Assembly (NCBI GenBank): GCA_028274465.1
Contig: CM051458.1
Span: 30,516,692 to 30,580,691 of the forward strand
Length of the DNA stretch: 64,000 nucleotides
Reading direction: 5' to 3'
Source of the DNA: Plantago ovata
Taxonomy: Eukaryota; Streptophyta; Magnoliopsida; Lamiales; Plantaginaceae
Positions 19,475 to 32,164 of the stretch are shown piece after piece. A program made the position numbers and the translations under genes. The notes under the pieces were generated by a model. The model was given only the letters and a program-made list of their open reading frames with translations. It was not told the origin of the DNA and searched no databases. The stretch's first letter is position 1, and the number at the start of each line of letters is the position of its first letter.

Positions 19475-21247
19475 GGGCCAGTATTCTCAGCATCACGAGA
19501 TGCGTCGTTGAATAGTGCTTCTTGTGTTTCAGTAACTTCTGGAACTTGAACCATTGTTGTCTCAGCAACTGGTCCTTCATCAAGCGGGGTTTCAACAACT
19601 TGATGAGTTGCTTGTTCAGCAACCATCTTTTCAGCAGCATCAGCAAGTGCCGCCTTTTGCAGATCAGCAGGAATATCACTTGCTGGTTCCATAGTTGGGT
19701 CATCGAGATTATCTACAATGTAGATATCTGGGACTTGGGCAGGAATTTCATTTCCACTGCCTTGTGGTCTGTTCTCAGTAGACGTATCAACGTTGAGTCG
19801 ATCATTGAAGGCTTCCGCAAACACTTCAATGTTGCTGACATAGGCTTCAGTAACTACCTTGTCAACATCTACTGGCAAATGGGTTTCAGCATTTGTCTGG
19901 GAATTGTCTGAGAGGTCTTGGACAATAGGAACTGACTTACGAGCCAGTGTTTTCTTCCTTGTGTTGCCTGTCCTTTTCCTCTTTGGTACAGGATTTGCTG
20001 ATGACGCTGCAGTCTGAGTGTCATCATCAGCTTTCCTCTTTTCTTGTTAGATTTCTTCAGTTTTGCAGCAGACACGTCAGTAGTTGCATTTTCAGCAACG
20101 GATGGTGTACACGTACCTTGTTGATCATCTACAGCAGTTTCATTTTTGTCACCACCATCTACAACAGTATCATCTCTAAGTTGCTGAGTGGTGACATCTG
20201 CAGCTGTTGTATACCTTTCTTGCTGGCTTGTGCTGACAACATTTGCAGCTGTTGTCTTCTTTGATTTTTCGAGTTTCTTGCCAGCAATCTTAGGTACATT
20301 CTGCTTGTAGAAAGATCTTCCCACATTGCATACAAATTTCTTGATTGGCAATGGGTTTCTCAGCTGAATCCTGAAATGTTCAAGGATGTAGCATATCTTT
20401 ATTACATACATAACTGGAAAGGAAGGTGAGACCTTGTTGTCTTCTACCTTTACCTTGAACTTAGTGACACAATCAACAAGCCTGTTGAAAATGTACTTAG
20501 CCCAGTTAAGTTCCGTTTTGTTTTCATGGATATGCATCAGCAGCGGCCATCTTCTCAGGCCTACTTGGTCAATTCCTCCAACTTGGGAGTCAAGAACTTT
20601 TATCAGTAGCAGAGCTACTAGACCAAGTGAATGGCAGAGATGCTTCCTCTTAACGTGCTTTGTCCAAGTCACGGGAGCAATCTCGCCTTTCTTCATTTTC
20701 TCATTTCTGACGTCGCTGTAGAAAGCTTCAATTTCTTCGTCAGTGGCATTGACGTCATCTTCTGTTCCAGTGGTTGGAATCTGAAAGATTTCCGCTAAAT
20801 CAGTCCATTTCAGGACGATTTGCGCTGAACTGTAGTAAAGATCACTTTTTCAGTGACTCCTTTACTATCAGTAAGGGACTGGATTTCTGCATTACTGTAG
20901 AATTCCATAGTATCTATCATGCTCACTTGCTTAGTGCGAGCAGATATAAAGTGCATGAGGCCTTGCTGCTTGATAAACTCAAGAGCCTCTTCATTCTCGT
21001 CATCGAGTTCTTGTTCATAGAAGTACCTAATGTACTTCTCTTTTGCAAAACCTCCCCATTGCATCAACATCTCACACTTTGCAGTGTCAAGATATGACGG
21101 AGGCATAGGTTTTTCCGATATTCTATCGTTTTTCAACACAACTTTCGTTGTGTTTGTTGCCGGAGTAGTCACCGGAGCAGTGCGTGTTTCAGCACTGTCG
21201 ACCTTAAATGACTTAGAGGACTTGGAAGACTGTCTCTTTGGTGCCAT
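19475..21247 (-). pseudogene. SIRE ORF3 of M1, N-terminal part
   Basis: It starts MAPKRQSSKSSKSFK at 21247. A conserved block follows (YLDTAKCEMLMQWGGFAKEK..., YIRYFYEQELDDENEEALEF), shared with P at 56801-57207. After it comes LNWAKYIFNRLVDC...MYVIKICYILEHF, the plant-transposon-protein-like helical region seen in such third ORFs, then an acidic and Thr-rich stretch interrupted by the TR-GAG element. A basic start and no signal peptide argue against a classical envelope. Broken, a few breaks. Confidence 0.75.
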
Positions 21248-21377
21248 TTCTTATATACAGAAGAAAGTGTACGAAAAGATAGTTTGCTTTTTGACCGGAG
21301 GTACAGTAGATTCAGGCTAAAATTTGCAGAGAAAGGAAATGTGAGTTAAAGAATTTTGTCATTTCTCTAACTCCTCC

Positions 21378-21385
21378 TTTATATA
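21378..21385 (-). promoter_or_regulatory. TATA box upstream of ORF3 in M1
   Basis: TATATAAA on the minus strand about 130 bases before the ORF3 start at 21247. P has the same box in ACTATATAAA about 150 bases before its ORF3. Promoter function is inferred. Confidence 0.5.
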
Positions 21386-21784
21386 GTGTCTCTGATATGT
21401 GAGAAACTCAATCGATTTGAGCTCTCAGCAAGGGTAAAACAGAGAAACACAGGCGTTAGTGGAGCCTTTGCATTAAATGCGTAGTGGCCCACTAACTTGA
21501 AACCGTCAGAGCACTCTCTCTCTTTGTTTTATTAACCGTTAGATTAGTAACTCCTTTTAATCAATGGCCACGATTGAATTTCATGTCATGATTATTACGA
21601 GTTTATCTGTGCCCGATTAACGTCACAAATTGATTTTACCGAGTTTTAAGGGATTAGATTGCTTGCTGAAATAGACAAGAATCTTTTCAGCGAGTTTGTA
21701 TTATCATCCTAGATACTTGCTGAAAGTTACCCCTTACTCAGATATCTCATATTTTCTTAAGTTTAAAAGATATTTCTGATTTCC

Positions 21785-22130
21785 CGTATCAGTAAATTCT
21801 TTTGTACTTGAGATATCCTTTGGTAAAATCTGAGAGATGAGTTTTGCTCTTTTTCTGAGTTCCCGTCTCAGAATATTCCCTTGATACTTGAATACCTGTT
21901 TCAGTATCTTTGATTGTCTGAATGCCTGTTTCAGCAATCCTTAAGGTTTTTCTCTTACTGAGTGCCTGTCTCAGCAAGTGATCAAGTTTCCTAACAAATA
22001 CCCGTTTTGAAGGAATTATTTGCTGAATGCATGTTTCAGCAATCATGTAGTGACTTATCATTTCTTAGAAGAAATTAGTAGATGGAGCTTTTAAGTAAGA
22101 ATACTTTGGCTTGCTGAATACCTGTTTCAG
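21785..22130 (-). repeat. Degenerate ETGIQ-type repeats between pol and ORF3
   Basis: Units like GCTGAAACAGGCATTCAACA recur at uneven spacing. In one frame they read AETCIQQ, AETGIQT, TETGIQV and SETGTQK. P has the matching array at 55830-56215. Confidence 0.6.
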
Positions 22131-22150
22131 CATTCTGCCAAATGTATCCT

Positions 22151-25100
22151 TTATTGAGGTAGTTCAATCAATCCAAGGTTATACCTTAGCATTGCGAACC
22201 TATTATCTGGTAGGGGCTTTGTAAAGATGTCAGCAAGCTGATCATCAGTGCCTACTTTCACAACCTCAATATCTCCTTTTTCTACATGATCTCTAATGAA
22301 ATGATGTCTAATATCAATGTGCTTAGTTCTTGAGTGAAACTTAGGATTTTGCGTGATAGCCATAGCACTTGTATTATCACAAAAGATTGGTGTTTTCTTT
22401 GCGGAAATACCATAATCTCTTAATTATTGCTGAATCCATAGGATTTGAGCTGTGCAACAACTAGCTGCAATGTATTCTGATTCAGTGGATGAATTGGCAA
22501 CACAGGTTTGCTTCTTGCTGAACCATGATATTAATCTAGTACCCAAAAACTGACAAGTTCCAGAGGTACTTTTTCTATCAAGAGTTGATCCTCCATGATC
22601 AGCATCAGAATAACCAACCAATTCTAGTCCAGAATCTTTAGGATACCATAATCCAACATTGACTGTACCTTTGACATATTTCAGTATCTTGATTGCCTTT
22701 TTGTAGTGTGATTCTCTTGGATCAGATTGGAATCTTGCACACACACAAACATCATACTGAATGTCAGGTCTACTTGCTGTTAAATACAACAAGAAACCAA
22801 TGAGCTTCCTATACTTGTGTTTTCAACACTTTTATCTTCTTTAGTATATCCCAATTTGGTACCAACACTCATAGGGATCTTTTTAGGTTTCTCATCCTCT
22901 TTGATCCTAAACTTTATGAGCATTTCTTTTGCATACTTTGCTTGATTTATGAATATTCCATCTTTGAGTTGCTTGACTTGCAATCCTAGGAAATAATTCA
23001 ATTTACCCATCATACTCATTTCAAACTTGTTTATCATGAGTTTGGCAAAATCATCACAAAGTTGCTTGTCCTTAGATCCAAAAATTATGTCATCCACATA
23101 AATTTGAACTAAGAGTATTTTACCATCATGGTTCATGGTAAATAAGGTTTTGTCAACTTCACCTTTCTTGAAACCATTTTCCAGCAAGAACTTAGCCAAG
23201 GTATCATACCATGCTCTTGGTGCTTGCTTTAGACCATATACAGCTTTCTGAAGCTTGTATACCATCTTGATTTCTGAGGGAAGTTCAAAGCGAGGGGGTT
23301 GTTCTAGGTAGACTTCTTCAGCAAGTTCACCATTCAAGAATGCACTTTTGACATCCATTTGGTAAACAATGAAGTCATTGTGAGCAGCAAAGGCCAAGAA
23401 AAGCCTAATTGCATCCAATCTTGCGACTGGTGCATAAGACTCATCATAGTCCAATCCTTCAGTCTGACAGTAACCTTGAGCAACTAAACGTGCTTTATTT
23501 CTTGTTACTTCACCAGACTCACTCAGCTTGTTTCTGAACACCCACTTTGTACCAATAGCTTTCTTGCTTTCAGCAAGTGGTACAAGTTTCCAGACTTTGT
23601 TTCTTTCAAATTGATCAAGTTCTTCTTGCATTGCCTTTATCCATTCAGAATGCTTTAAAGCTTCTTCTATGGTTTTAGGTTCAATTTCTGAAACAAAGCA
23701 AGAGAACAATGATTCTACTTCTACGACAGTTGCTTCTTCAGCAAGTCCATGAGTAGCTTTGGATCTAGTCACTTGGCGTTTATTAATATCGCCAATCATA
23801 TCCGTAGAGGGATGATCTCTAATCCATTTATTAACAGTTTTTCTGCTTGTTAGATCAGGATATGTTTGCTCATCAGCATGTGACTCTTCAGTATGTACTT
23901 GTTCAATACTACTGGGAATTTGTGTTTCTGCTGAGATTTGTTCATCAGCAACTGCTTGTTCAGCATTGCTTGATTGGGGTAGCTCGTCAGCAGGCACTGG
24001 AGATTGTGTAATTTCAGCAACTTCCGGAGCAACCGCGTCTTTTGCTGGAAATTATTTGTCATGAACTATATTTATCTTGTCATGACTAGGGGGAGGAGAG
24101 TCATTGTCAGAATCATCATTTATTTCAATTGACTTGATTTGCCTAGCATTGGATTCAGTTCTTTGCTCATGTATGATTAACTTTTTCATACATTCTGATA
24201 TTTCTTCTTCAGCAGGCACTCCTTGTTTCTTTTCATAGAATACAACATGCACTGATTCTTCGATCTTTTGTGCCTTTTTGTTGTAAACTCTATAAGCTTT
24301 ACTATGCAAGGAGTAGCCGAGAAATATCGCTTCGTCTGCCTTTGGTTGAAATGTTCTTAGGTATTCTCTACCATTGTTAAGAACGAAACACTTGCAACCA
24401 AATACTCTTAGATGAGTGATGTTAGGAGGTCTTCCAACAAACAATTCATAAGGAGTTTTGTTGTATTCCTTAGTAATCAAACATCTGTTTTGAGTATAAC
24501 AGGCGGTATTAATCGCTTCAACCCAGTAAGCCTCACTTATTTCAGTGTCAACAAGCATTGTTCTTGCGGCTTCTTTCAGGGTACGATTCTTCCGTTCAGC
24601 AACACCGTTTTGCTGTGGTGTTCTTACTGAGGATAACTGATGTTGTATACCTTTTGAGGTACAAAATTCAGTTATGTATTGGTTTACAAACTCAGTACCA
24701 TGGTCTGTCCTTATGACTTTTACCTTGTCATTTTTCATGACTCAAGCTTATTCAGCAAGTTAGGTATTTCAGTCTTGGTTTCAGATTTGTGCTTGATGAA
24801 TACTACCCAAGTGAATCTTGAATAGTCATCCACCACGACTAGGCCATACTTCTTACCAGCATAGCTTGTTGAAGAAGATTCAAACAAGTCCATGTGCAAG
24901 AGTTGTAAAGGTTTTGTAGTTGACGGTACTGCCTTGTTCTTGAAAGAGGATTTGGTTTGCTTTCCTTGCTGACATGCATTGCAAACACCATCCTTCTTAA
25001 AAGCAACCTTAGGTAATCCAACTACAAGTGCCTTTTTAGACAAATTATTCAGCGTCTTGAAGTTTAGATGACTTGTTCGTTTATGCCATAGCCATGCTTT

Positions 25101-25500
25101 TTCAGCAAGGCAATCGTGATCTGAGACAAGGCATTTTCAACGATTGCTGAAGACCAATCTACGGTGTACAAGCCTCCTGATCTTCTTGCAATCATAATTA
25201 CCTTTTTAGTCTCGAAATATATAAGTTTACATTCATCACTTTGATTTTCATGAAGTATCCTTTGTCTGCAAATTGACTCATGCTGAAAAGATTAAACTTA
25301 AGATTTTTGACATAAAGAACTCCAGTAATGGTTATGCATCCTAACTTCACGTCACCATAGCCTTTTGTAGAACCGGAGCCTCCACCAGCAAAACTTATTG
25401 TTGGACCTTTAGACCACCGTCAATAGTTTATAAGGTTATTCTTGTTGCCCGTCATGTGCTTTCCACAACCACTATCAAAGTGCCAGATTGCATCGTTGTC
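22151..25500 (-). pseudogene. pol: pol region of SIRE element M1
   Basis: Minus-strand copia pol in the order protease, GAG-pre-integrase, integrase, RT, RNase H, the Ty1/copia order. Integrase: VVVDDYSRFTWVVFIKHK, VIRTDHGTEFVN and [54 protein letters not shown] and YVDDIIFGS. RNase H: GYSDADHGGSTLDRKSTSG, SSTESEYIAA and ADIFTKPLPDNRF near the end. RT is a long open stretch (23997-22780); the rest is in pieces. Broken, roughly four to six breaks. It resembles P closely. Confidence 0.9.
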
Positions 25501-25537
25501 TCCGTTGCTGAAGTCTGCTCAATCAAGAGAAAACAAG

Positions 25538-27947
25538 TTAATTATCCAATAATGGATGTCCATTAACATGTTCAAGAATGCGTCCAGTGGAAACCCAAGT
25601 CTTAAGTTTTTCAACTTTGACTTGTTTTCTACTTGCTGAGGAACTAGGAGGTTTTGAGCTGAAAGACTTTTGATTCGTGCTGATCAAATCCACTTTCTGA
25701 TGTGGTGTCTTGCTCGGTTGACCTTTTTGCTGAAGATACTTTTCAGTAAGTTCTTTTCTAGCAAGGTTCCTTCTAGCCCTAGCATTAAGAGTCTTTTCAG
25801 AACTCTTAGGCTTGATTTTCTTCATCTCTTTGAAGTATCTTTGCTGACTTTGCTTATAATCGTGACTTTGCTTGGTTTTGAAACCGAGTCCACTTTTCGG
25901 AGAATGCTGAGCTTTAGTGTCAGCAACCTTACTTGATTCAGGTTTGTCAGCAAAGGTCTTCTGATTACTTTTAGTAATCTTGCCTTTTGACTTAACAACT
26001 TGCTTTTGAGCAACTTGTTTGGCGGAATGTTTCACAACATCCTTCTTCTTTTCAGTTTGCTTCTCAGCAACCTGTTTTCCTTTTAAAGTCTTGTTACTTT
26101 GAGTAGCAACAACGGGCTTTATGGTCATAGGTACTTGATTGCATGTTTCAGCAACCTTAGATTGACCAAACTGATAGAGTTCTGGTAGACCACTATCAGT
26201 AGCACATACAAAGGAGATCGGTGATTTATCTTTACTCAAGATTTCTATGTCATCACCTTCATACGTTGCACCTAAACCTTCTTTCTGAGATGGATCTCTC
26301 AAGTAAGAGTTTAGTTCAGTCAGCGTATTACTTGCGTCCACATAAGATTTGAAATTGATTTTCATCTTTTTCATCTCTTGGATTTCAGCAAGTAACTTTA
26401 GAATTGAGGACTGATATTCTTCCAATTCTAGTGCCATTTGAGAATTCTTCTCTGTAGCTTCAGCAATCAACTTCTTAAGACGCCTTATTTCAGCATCCTT
26501 TTCTTCTGTCTCTTCCTTCAGCAAGACATACTTTTCAGTAGTCTGCTTGGTCAGAGTTTCAGCAATCTGTAGTTTCTCTTGCTGTCTGCTCAGAGTTTTC
26601 TCAAATCTTTCGATTTCTCCTTGAATCTTGTCAAGTTCAGTCTCGTCTTCACTTTCTGAGTCTGAGTCAGAGGTAGGGTTGTTTACCTGACCGGCCATGA
26701 GGCAGAACTCGTAGTTTGACACATCTGGATAAGCTTCCATAGCTATTCCACAAACTTCTTTGCCAATCTCCACGTCTAGAGTGGCTTCTTCATCGTCAGT
26801 GTCTGAACTTTCATCCTCACTGTCTTCGGAGCTAGTATCAATACCCAAAGCATCGATTTTTCTTGAAGCTTCTTCTTTTCTTCAGCAATAAAAGCTCTTT
26901 TGAACTTCTTCTTCTTTTCAGCAGATTTGCCTTTCAGCAAAGGGCAATTAGCTTTGAAGTGTCCAAGCTTTTTGAAATAAAAGCATAGATCATTTCCAAC
27001 TGCAGGTTCTTCTGATGAAGTAGCTTGCTGAGCTTGCTTGTTCAGCGAGCTAGTCTCATTCTTGTACTTATGGTAGTTATTACTAAGATGCTTTTTCAGC
27101 TTCTCTTTTGCTTTTCGCCTTTCAAGTTCCTTGCTGATGAATTTCTTCATGTTTTTGACGACCAAAGAGTTTTCATCAGTAGGCTCTTTATCATTTTTCT
27201 TTTCAGAAGATGACGGCTTTGCAGCAAGAGCAATGTTTTGCGATTTTTCAGCAAACACATTTTCTCTTTGCTTTGTCTCATAATTGACAGTAGCAAGATG
27301 AGAGAACAACTCTGTTGGTGTAATATCTGGCATTCCTTGACTGTAATAGAAATTCTGAGTGTGGATCCATTCTTGATTCAGACTTCTGATGATGGTTTTC
27401 ACCTTCTCAGAATCTGAGTAAAAATTTCCAACATCCAAGGATGCCATTTCACTAACAAGAGTTGTGAATCTGAAATCCAAGTCTTCCAGTGACTCGTTTG
27501 TACCTTGCTTAAAGTTTTGAAACTTTAATTTAAGTACTTCAAGTTTGTTTTCCTTGGTTTTGTCAGATCCAGCACAAAGATCTTGAACCATTTTCCAAGC
27601 TTCCTTTGCAGTCTTAGCACCCCACAGTTTGCACTGTATGGTATCCGGAGTTGAACGAATGATGATGTTTCTTGCTTGGCCATCAAGACGGAATCTCTTA
27701 GCTTCATCAGAAGTCCATTCCTCTCTTGGTTTTGGCACAACAGTATCCATTGGTTCGCCTAAGATAGTTCCTTTCCAGCTTCAGTGGTCTTGTGAGGGAA
27801 ACTCCTTTCAACTTTAGTGATCTTGATAGGTCCATCATTAATGACAGTGACCATCTCATCACTAATGGCCTCAAGATGTAGCATCATGTTGTTTCGCCAT
27901 TTTTCGTAATTTTCCAGCTTCAGCAAGGGAGCATCTCCTAAAGACAT
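25538..27947 (-). pseudogene. gag: gag region of SIRE element M1
   Basis: It begins MSLGDAPLLKLENYEKWRNN at 27947, about 110 bases after the PBS. The UBN2/copia gag core follows (AWKMVQDLCAG..., LEVLKLKFQNFKQGTNESLE), with a knuckle-like LGHFKANCPLLKG near 26960. A long Lys/Ser-rich and coiled-coil-like stretch (heptad-like Leu/Glu near 26400-26650) follows, as in the large gags of the SIRE lineage. Broken, about two breaks. Confidence 0.85.
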
Positions 27948-28045
27948 CCTGTCAGCAAAGCACTACCAAACTGATCAAGTGAGAGTGATTTACGGAAAGC
28001 ACCTAAGGGGATCTAGGTTCAGTGCTGAAGGTTAAAGAACCTCCA

Positions 28046-28057
28046 GCTCTGATACCA
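28046..28057 (-). other. Primer binding site, SIRE M1
   Basis: TGGTATCAGAGC on the minus strand, two bases from the LTR; complementary to the 3' end of initiator tRNA-Met as in most plant copia elements. Confidence 0.9.
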
Positions 28058-28059
28058 CT

Positions 28060-29650
28060 TGTTGGTCCCTTTAAACAACAAGAAAAGACTAGAGGGGGGG
28101 GGTGAATAGTCTTTTCAAACTTTCGTCGTTTAAAACTTTCTCAGCAAGTGCTTATTACTTTTCAGTAATGAGTTTGCTGATACTTAACTTTCTCAGCAAG
28201 CGTAAGTTACTTTTCAGTACTAGGTTTGCTGATACTTAAAATCAGAGAGCGGAAGTCTTTGATACAATAAGTGCTCTTTCAGTAAATGAAGGTTTCAGCA
28301 AGTGATGTGAGTGACTGTGTACAACAGAGATATGATTTGCTGAAAACTAAATACAGTAAGTAAATCACACAAACACTTTTATAGTGGTATCTGAGAGTGG
28401 CGTAATCTCTCAACTAATCCACTTTGTCCTTTCTAGGACTGAATCCACTAAGATATGATTGAGGTTCCTTACAATCTATCTAGAGCGATTCAAACAGAAA
28501 CCAAAGCACACTTGCTTCGTCTCCAACCTAATCTAGAGAACGCAACCTTGTTCTCCACCAAACTTGGTACTTTTAATCAGCAAAACTATGCTCGATTAAG
28601 TTCCCCTGAATATCACGCCTGAAAGGGTGTATTTTCAGTTAGAGAGTTTTGGGGTGAGATAACTTAATTATAACTTATTCAGTTACAACAAGTAATCTAA
28701 GAAACAAAACTTTGAATACTTTGCAGTAAACAAGTTTGATTGTTTCTGGTGTCAAGACTTGTTCTTGTTCGAAAGAAAGAACACTTAACTAATTTCTTAG
28801 TCGTGTAAATTCTACTTCTTCACAAGTAGCTTTTTCAAGCTTTAAGTCTTGGAACGGATCAATGGCAGTATAGAGTGTTTGAAGGTATGTGAGTTTAAGC
28901 ACAAGTGAGAGTTTGATCACGTTGTTGACACACTTCAACTCTTTGCCGGATGACCTCTATTTATAGTGAAAATAAGGAGCCGTTTGAATTTTAAATTCCA
29001 AGGCTTTTGTTCCTTAAGATGTCACTATCTTGCTTTTGTACTTTCAGCAGCGTCCTTGTTTGTCTTCTAGTCTTCATGTCCTTCGCGTGCAAGCTTTGCA
29101 TTTAATGCTCATTTGAATAGAATTCAAACAGTAACATTGGAGCGCAAAATTCAAGTACTTTCAGCAAGAGGTCACATATGTTCCATCAGCAAGTGGTCAG
29201 TCTCAGTTTCAGCAAGCACAACCTACTCTGTCTTTCAGATTTTCACTTATGCAATGCTGTTGCTGAAGTTTCCACTTTCTGAGCAACATGTGCCTTTGTA
29301 GATACCAGTCTTCAGAAATCTTCTAGTCTTCAGATCTTCGAGTTCTTCAAGTCTTCAGATCTTCAAAATCTTCAAGATTCTGAGCGGTTCTAAATGCTTC
29401 AATAGTTTGTTTGTAAAAACAAAGTACATCGTCAGCAAATGCTTCAATAGGTTATTTTCTTTTCAGAAAACAAGATACATCATAAGCTTAAAAACCAACC
29501 TATCTAGCACCTATTCTAAGTCTTCAGCAAACGTTCCTCTTTTACAATGTCCTTAAAATTTTACTCCTATGGACCTTAAGAGTACTAGTTACTGGACTTT
29601 CCTTAATTTAGCATGGTTAATTGCTCATCAAAATTACAAGTTTCCTAACA
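28060..29650 (-). repeat. 5' LTR of SIRE M1
   Basis: 1591 bp, TGTTAGGAAAC...GGGACCAACA on the minus strand. TATA CTATAAATAGAGG at 28954-28966. The U5 hairpin pair is at about 28136-28240. TCAGCAA or TTGCTGA occurs 13 times by my count. On the right it continues into element B at ATCGC. Confidence 0.92.
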
Positions 29651-30700
29651 ATCGCTGAAAACTTGGGGCCAAGTAGTAGAGGAGTTCTTGGCGCGGTTCA
29701 TGCCTTATCATGAGACAATTGCCTTACGTGATAGGATCCAATATTTCGAGCAAGGAGAGTATGAGCACTTTTGTGAAGCCTACGAACGTTTTGAGATGTA
29801 TAAACGTGAGTGCCCCCATCACCGTTTCGAAGATGGGGAGTTGATTTGGTGCTTCGTTGGCGGACTTCGTGAAGAGGAACAACTTAGAGTGGATAGGTTG
29901 AGCGGCGGTCTGGGAGAATGTACCGTCGACGAGGCAGAAGAAGTCCTCCGTAAGTACGCCAGAGGTTCAACACAATATGATGAGGTCATACCAATTCACA
30001 TCACCGGAAAGGAAGTAGATCGAGGTGAAGCAGGAAGCTCATCCGAGGAGTATATTAAAATCGAAGAAATCAGTGAGGAAGATGAAATTGCACATGCCGA
30101 GCGAGTTGAAGATGACCTTCGTATAGCAAAAGTTTGTTGAAGAGTTGAAGTAATGAGCATCTTACGGAAGAATTCAGCTTGTTAAAATGTGCGGAAGTAG
30201 AAGAGGTTCGAAAACTTGAAGAGGAGGAAGGATTGGAAGGCGAATCCCCCTGGAGGTGGGGGGCGGTTCGCCCAGCATGGGGGGCGAACCGCCTCCCATG
30301 ACAGTGAGCTGGGGGCGGTTCTGGGGAGCTGGACGACCCCAGCTCCCCTGTTTCTTTACTCGCAGATATTCGCATCAATCCAAAGCCACTTCCTTCCGTT
30401 ACTACTGAGGTTCTTGAGTACAAGAGGTGAATCTACTCCTCCGATGTGGAAAGCTTGACAAGCAAGGTACACAGGAGTCACCACTAGACAAGCACCTCGA
30501 TAAAGTCAAAGTGAATGTCCTCCTATTGATGAAGTCTTTATTGGATATGCCTGTAAAGCAAACCAGTCCATTCACCATGGTGAGATCTTTGAAGCTTCCT
30601 AGGTTTCTCTTTGCTACATCGGACCAAGAGAATGGCGGCCACTGTGGGGAGGTACTCTTGAATACTCAGCCGACCGAGGCCAAACCGTTCGGTAACATCT
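29651..30700 (+). pseudogene. gag-like region of element B
   Basis: It matches 4893-5938 of A. The best open stretch (29688-30140) starts MARFMPYHETIALRDRI and covers the gag core with FVGGLREEEQLRVDRL, followed by an acidic tail. GC-rich dyads lie at about 30240-30330. Broken, a few breaks. Confidence 0.65.
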
Positions 30701-32164
30701 AGTATCACTTTTATTTACTCATTCTCTTTTGCTAGGGACTAGCTTAAGTTTCATAAGGGGGATGGGATGTGAACCATGATGTTAAGTATTGTTTGGCTTG
30801 TGTGTTGAGTATGGTATCTTGTTGTTTTTGCATTTGCACGTTACCGCTTTCTTAGTATTAGTTGCATACACTACATTCATCCTAGGATAGTCTTGCATGT
30901 TTTATGTGGAGTTTATTGCCAATTTTTTGAACTTTTTATTGGGTAGATCAATTAATTATGCCATTAATCATATGCTTCATCTCTATGAATTTGTTTGAGG
31001 TTTTTCTCGCTTGGCTTGTCACATTTATGTATTGCACTTAGTTAAGCATGGTAGTCTCGACATCACTTAGTGGTGTTTTCTCTACTGCGGTTCACGAAGG
31101 CCTTTATAATAGGATGATGCATGTTAGGGTCTTATGGTTGTTTTCCCGAGTAATTATGTACCTAAGAGGGCAACAAGTCTTCACCTTGCTTTGAGATTGC
31201 TAAATGCCTAGGAAGGAGGTAGTGTGAGATTGTGTGATCCTTTGTTTGCAACCTATTCTTCGAATAGGTTTGGGGAGGGGGTTACGCTATCATTAGACTT
31301 GTTTTTCGTTTTTCAATTCTGTTTGTGAGTTTATTTTTCGTAAATTTTTCACTCCAACCTATTCGTTCGAATAGGTTTGGGGAAGTCGTTTGTGAGTCTT
31401 TTTACTTTCTTTTTCGTTGTGCTACTGCTGGCTAAAAAATCAAAAAAAAAAAGAAAAAGAAAAATTCAAAAAAAAAAAAAGAAGAAAAAGAATCTGAAAA
31501 AGAAAAAAAGAGAGGAAAAAAGAAAAGACCCCAAAAAAGCAAAGAAGGGTCCAAAAAAAGAAAGCCAAATAGCAGTTTAGCAAAGTGTTGTGTCTCATTT
31601 TCCAATTCTTGTAATGTTCGTAATCATGTTGTAATTTCTATCTACTTTTATTGAGTGTCATCTGTTCTAGACCACCCTCGTCCTGCCATTCAGGAAGTGG
31701 TGAATAGCTTAAGGCTTTGCTTGAGAGATGGGTAGAATAGGGGAGTGTTATCTTTTTTAGGGAACCCTCCTTCGTTTGATGAGAGCCAGTATTGGTTCGA
31801 CCTCTTTGAGGAAAAGTCTTAACTTGGTGAACACAGTAAGTCCTCAGTTTCATAGGCACGGGACAACCATTCGTATTTAACATGTTTCATTACGTCGTCA
31901 CTGACTAGGTCCAGGTAGAGAATGTTACGGAGAGACTATCTTGTCTTGACATAAGTGCTTATGTGGATGTGTTGAGTCAATCGAGGCATTCTTCAACCTA
32001 TATTCATGTTATGATTCGTATGGTTTTTTTCATATGTTTTTGATAGATTCGTAGATTAGTTCATTTCATTTGGCATGAGACTCCATTTTTTGTGTTGCAT
32101 TGTTTTTTGCATTAGAGTCTAGCTTAGTTGCTTGAGGACAAGCAAAGGTTCGGTTTGGGGAGTT
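30701..32164 (+). other. Non-coding 3' module of element B
   Basis: Equivalent to 5939-7427 of A: two hairpin/G-run motifs (31250-31275, 31356-31385), an A/G tract (31436-31570), the conserved block (about 31660-31945) and PPT GGTTCGGTTTGGGGAG before 32165. No gene. Confidence 0.75.

Larger units (their letters stand above)
8921..29650 (-). mobile_element. SIRE/Maximus copia element M1, 3'-truncated
   Basis: Read on the minus strand it has a 5' LTR (28060-29650), an iMet PBS, gag, protease, integrase, RT, RNase H, a non-coding spacer and ORF3, in the order known for the SIRE lineage. The end of ORF3 and the 3' LTR are missing: at about 8920 it abuts a plus-strand ORF3 piece. A TR-GAG element is nested in ORF3 (12063-19474). 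Broken, with several breaks in pol and ORF3 besides the truncation and nested insertion. Confidence 0.9.
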
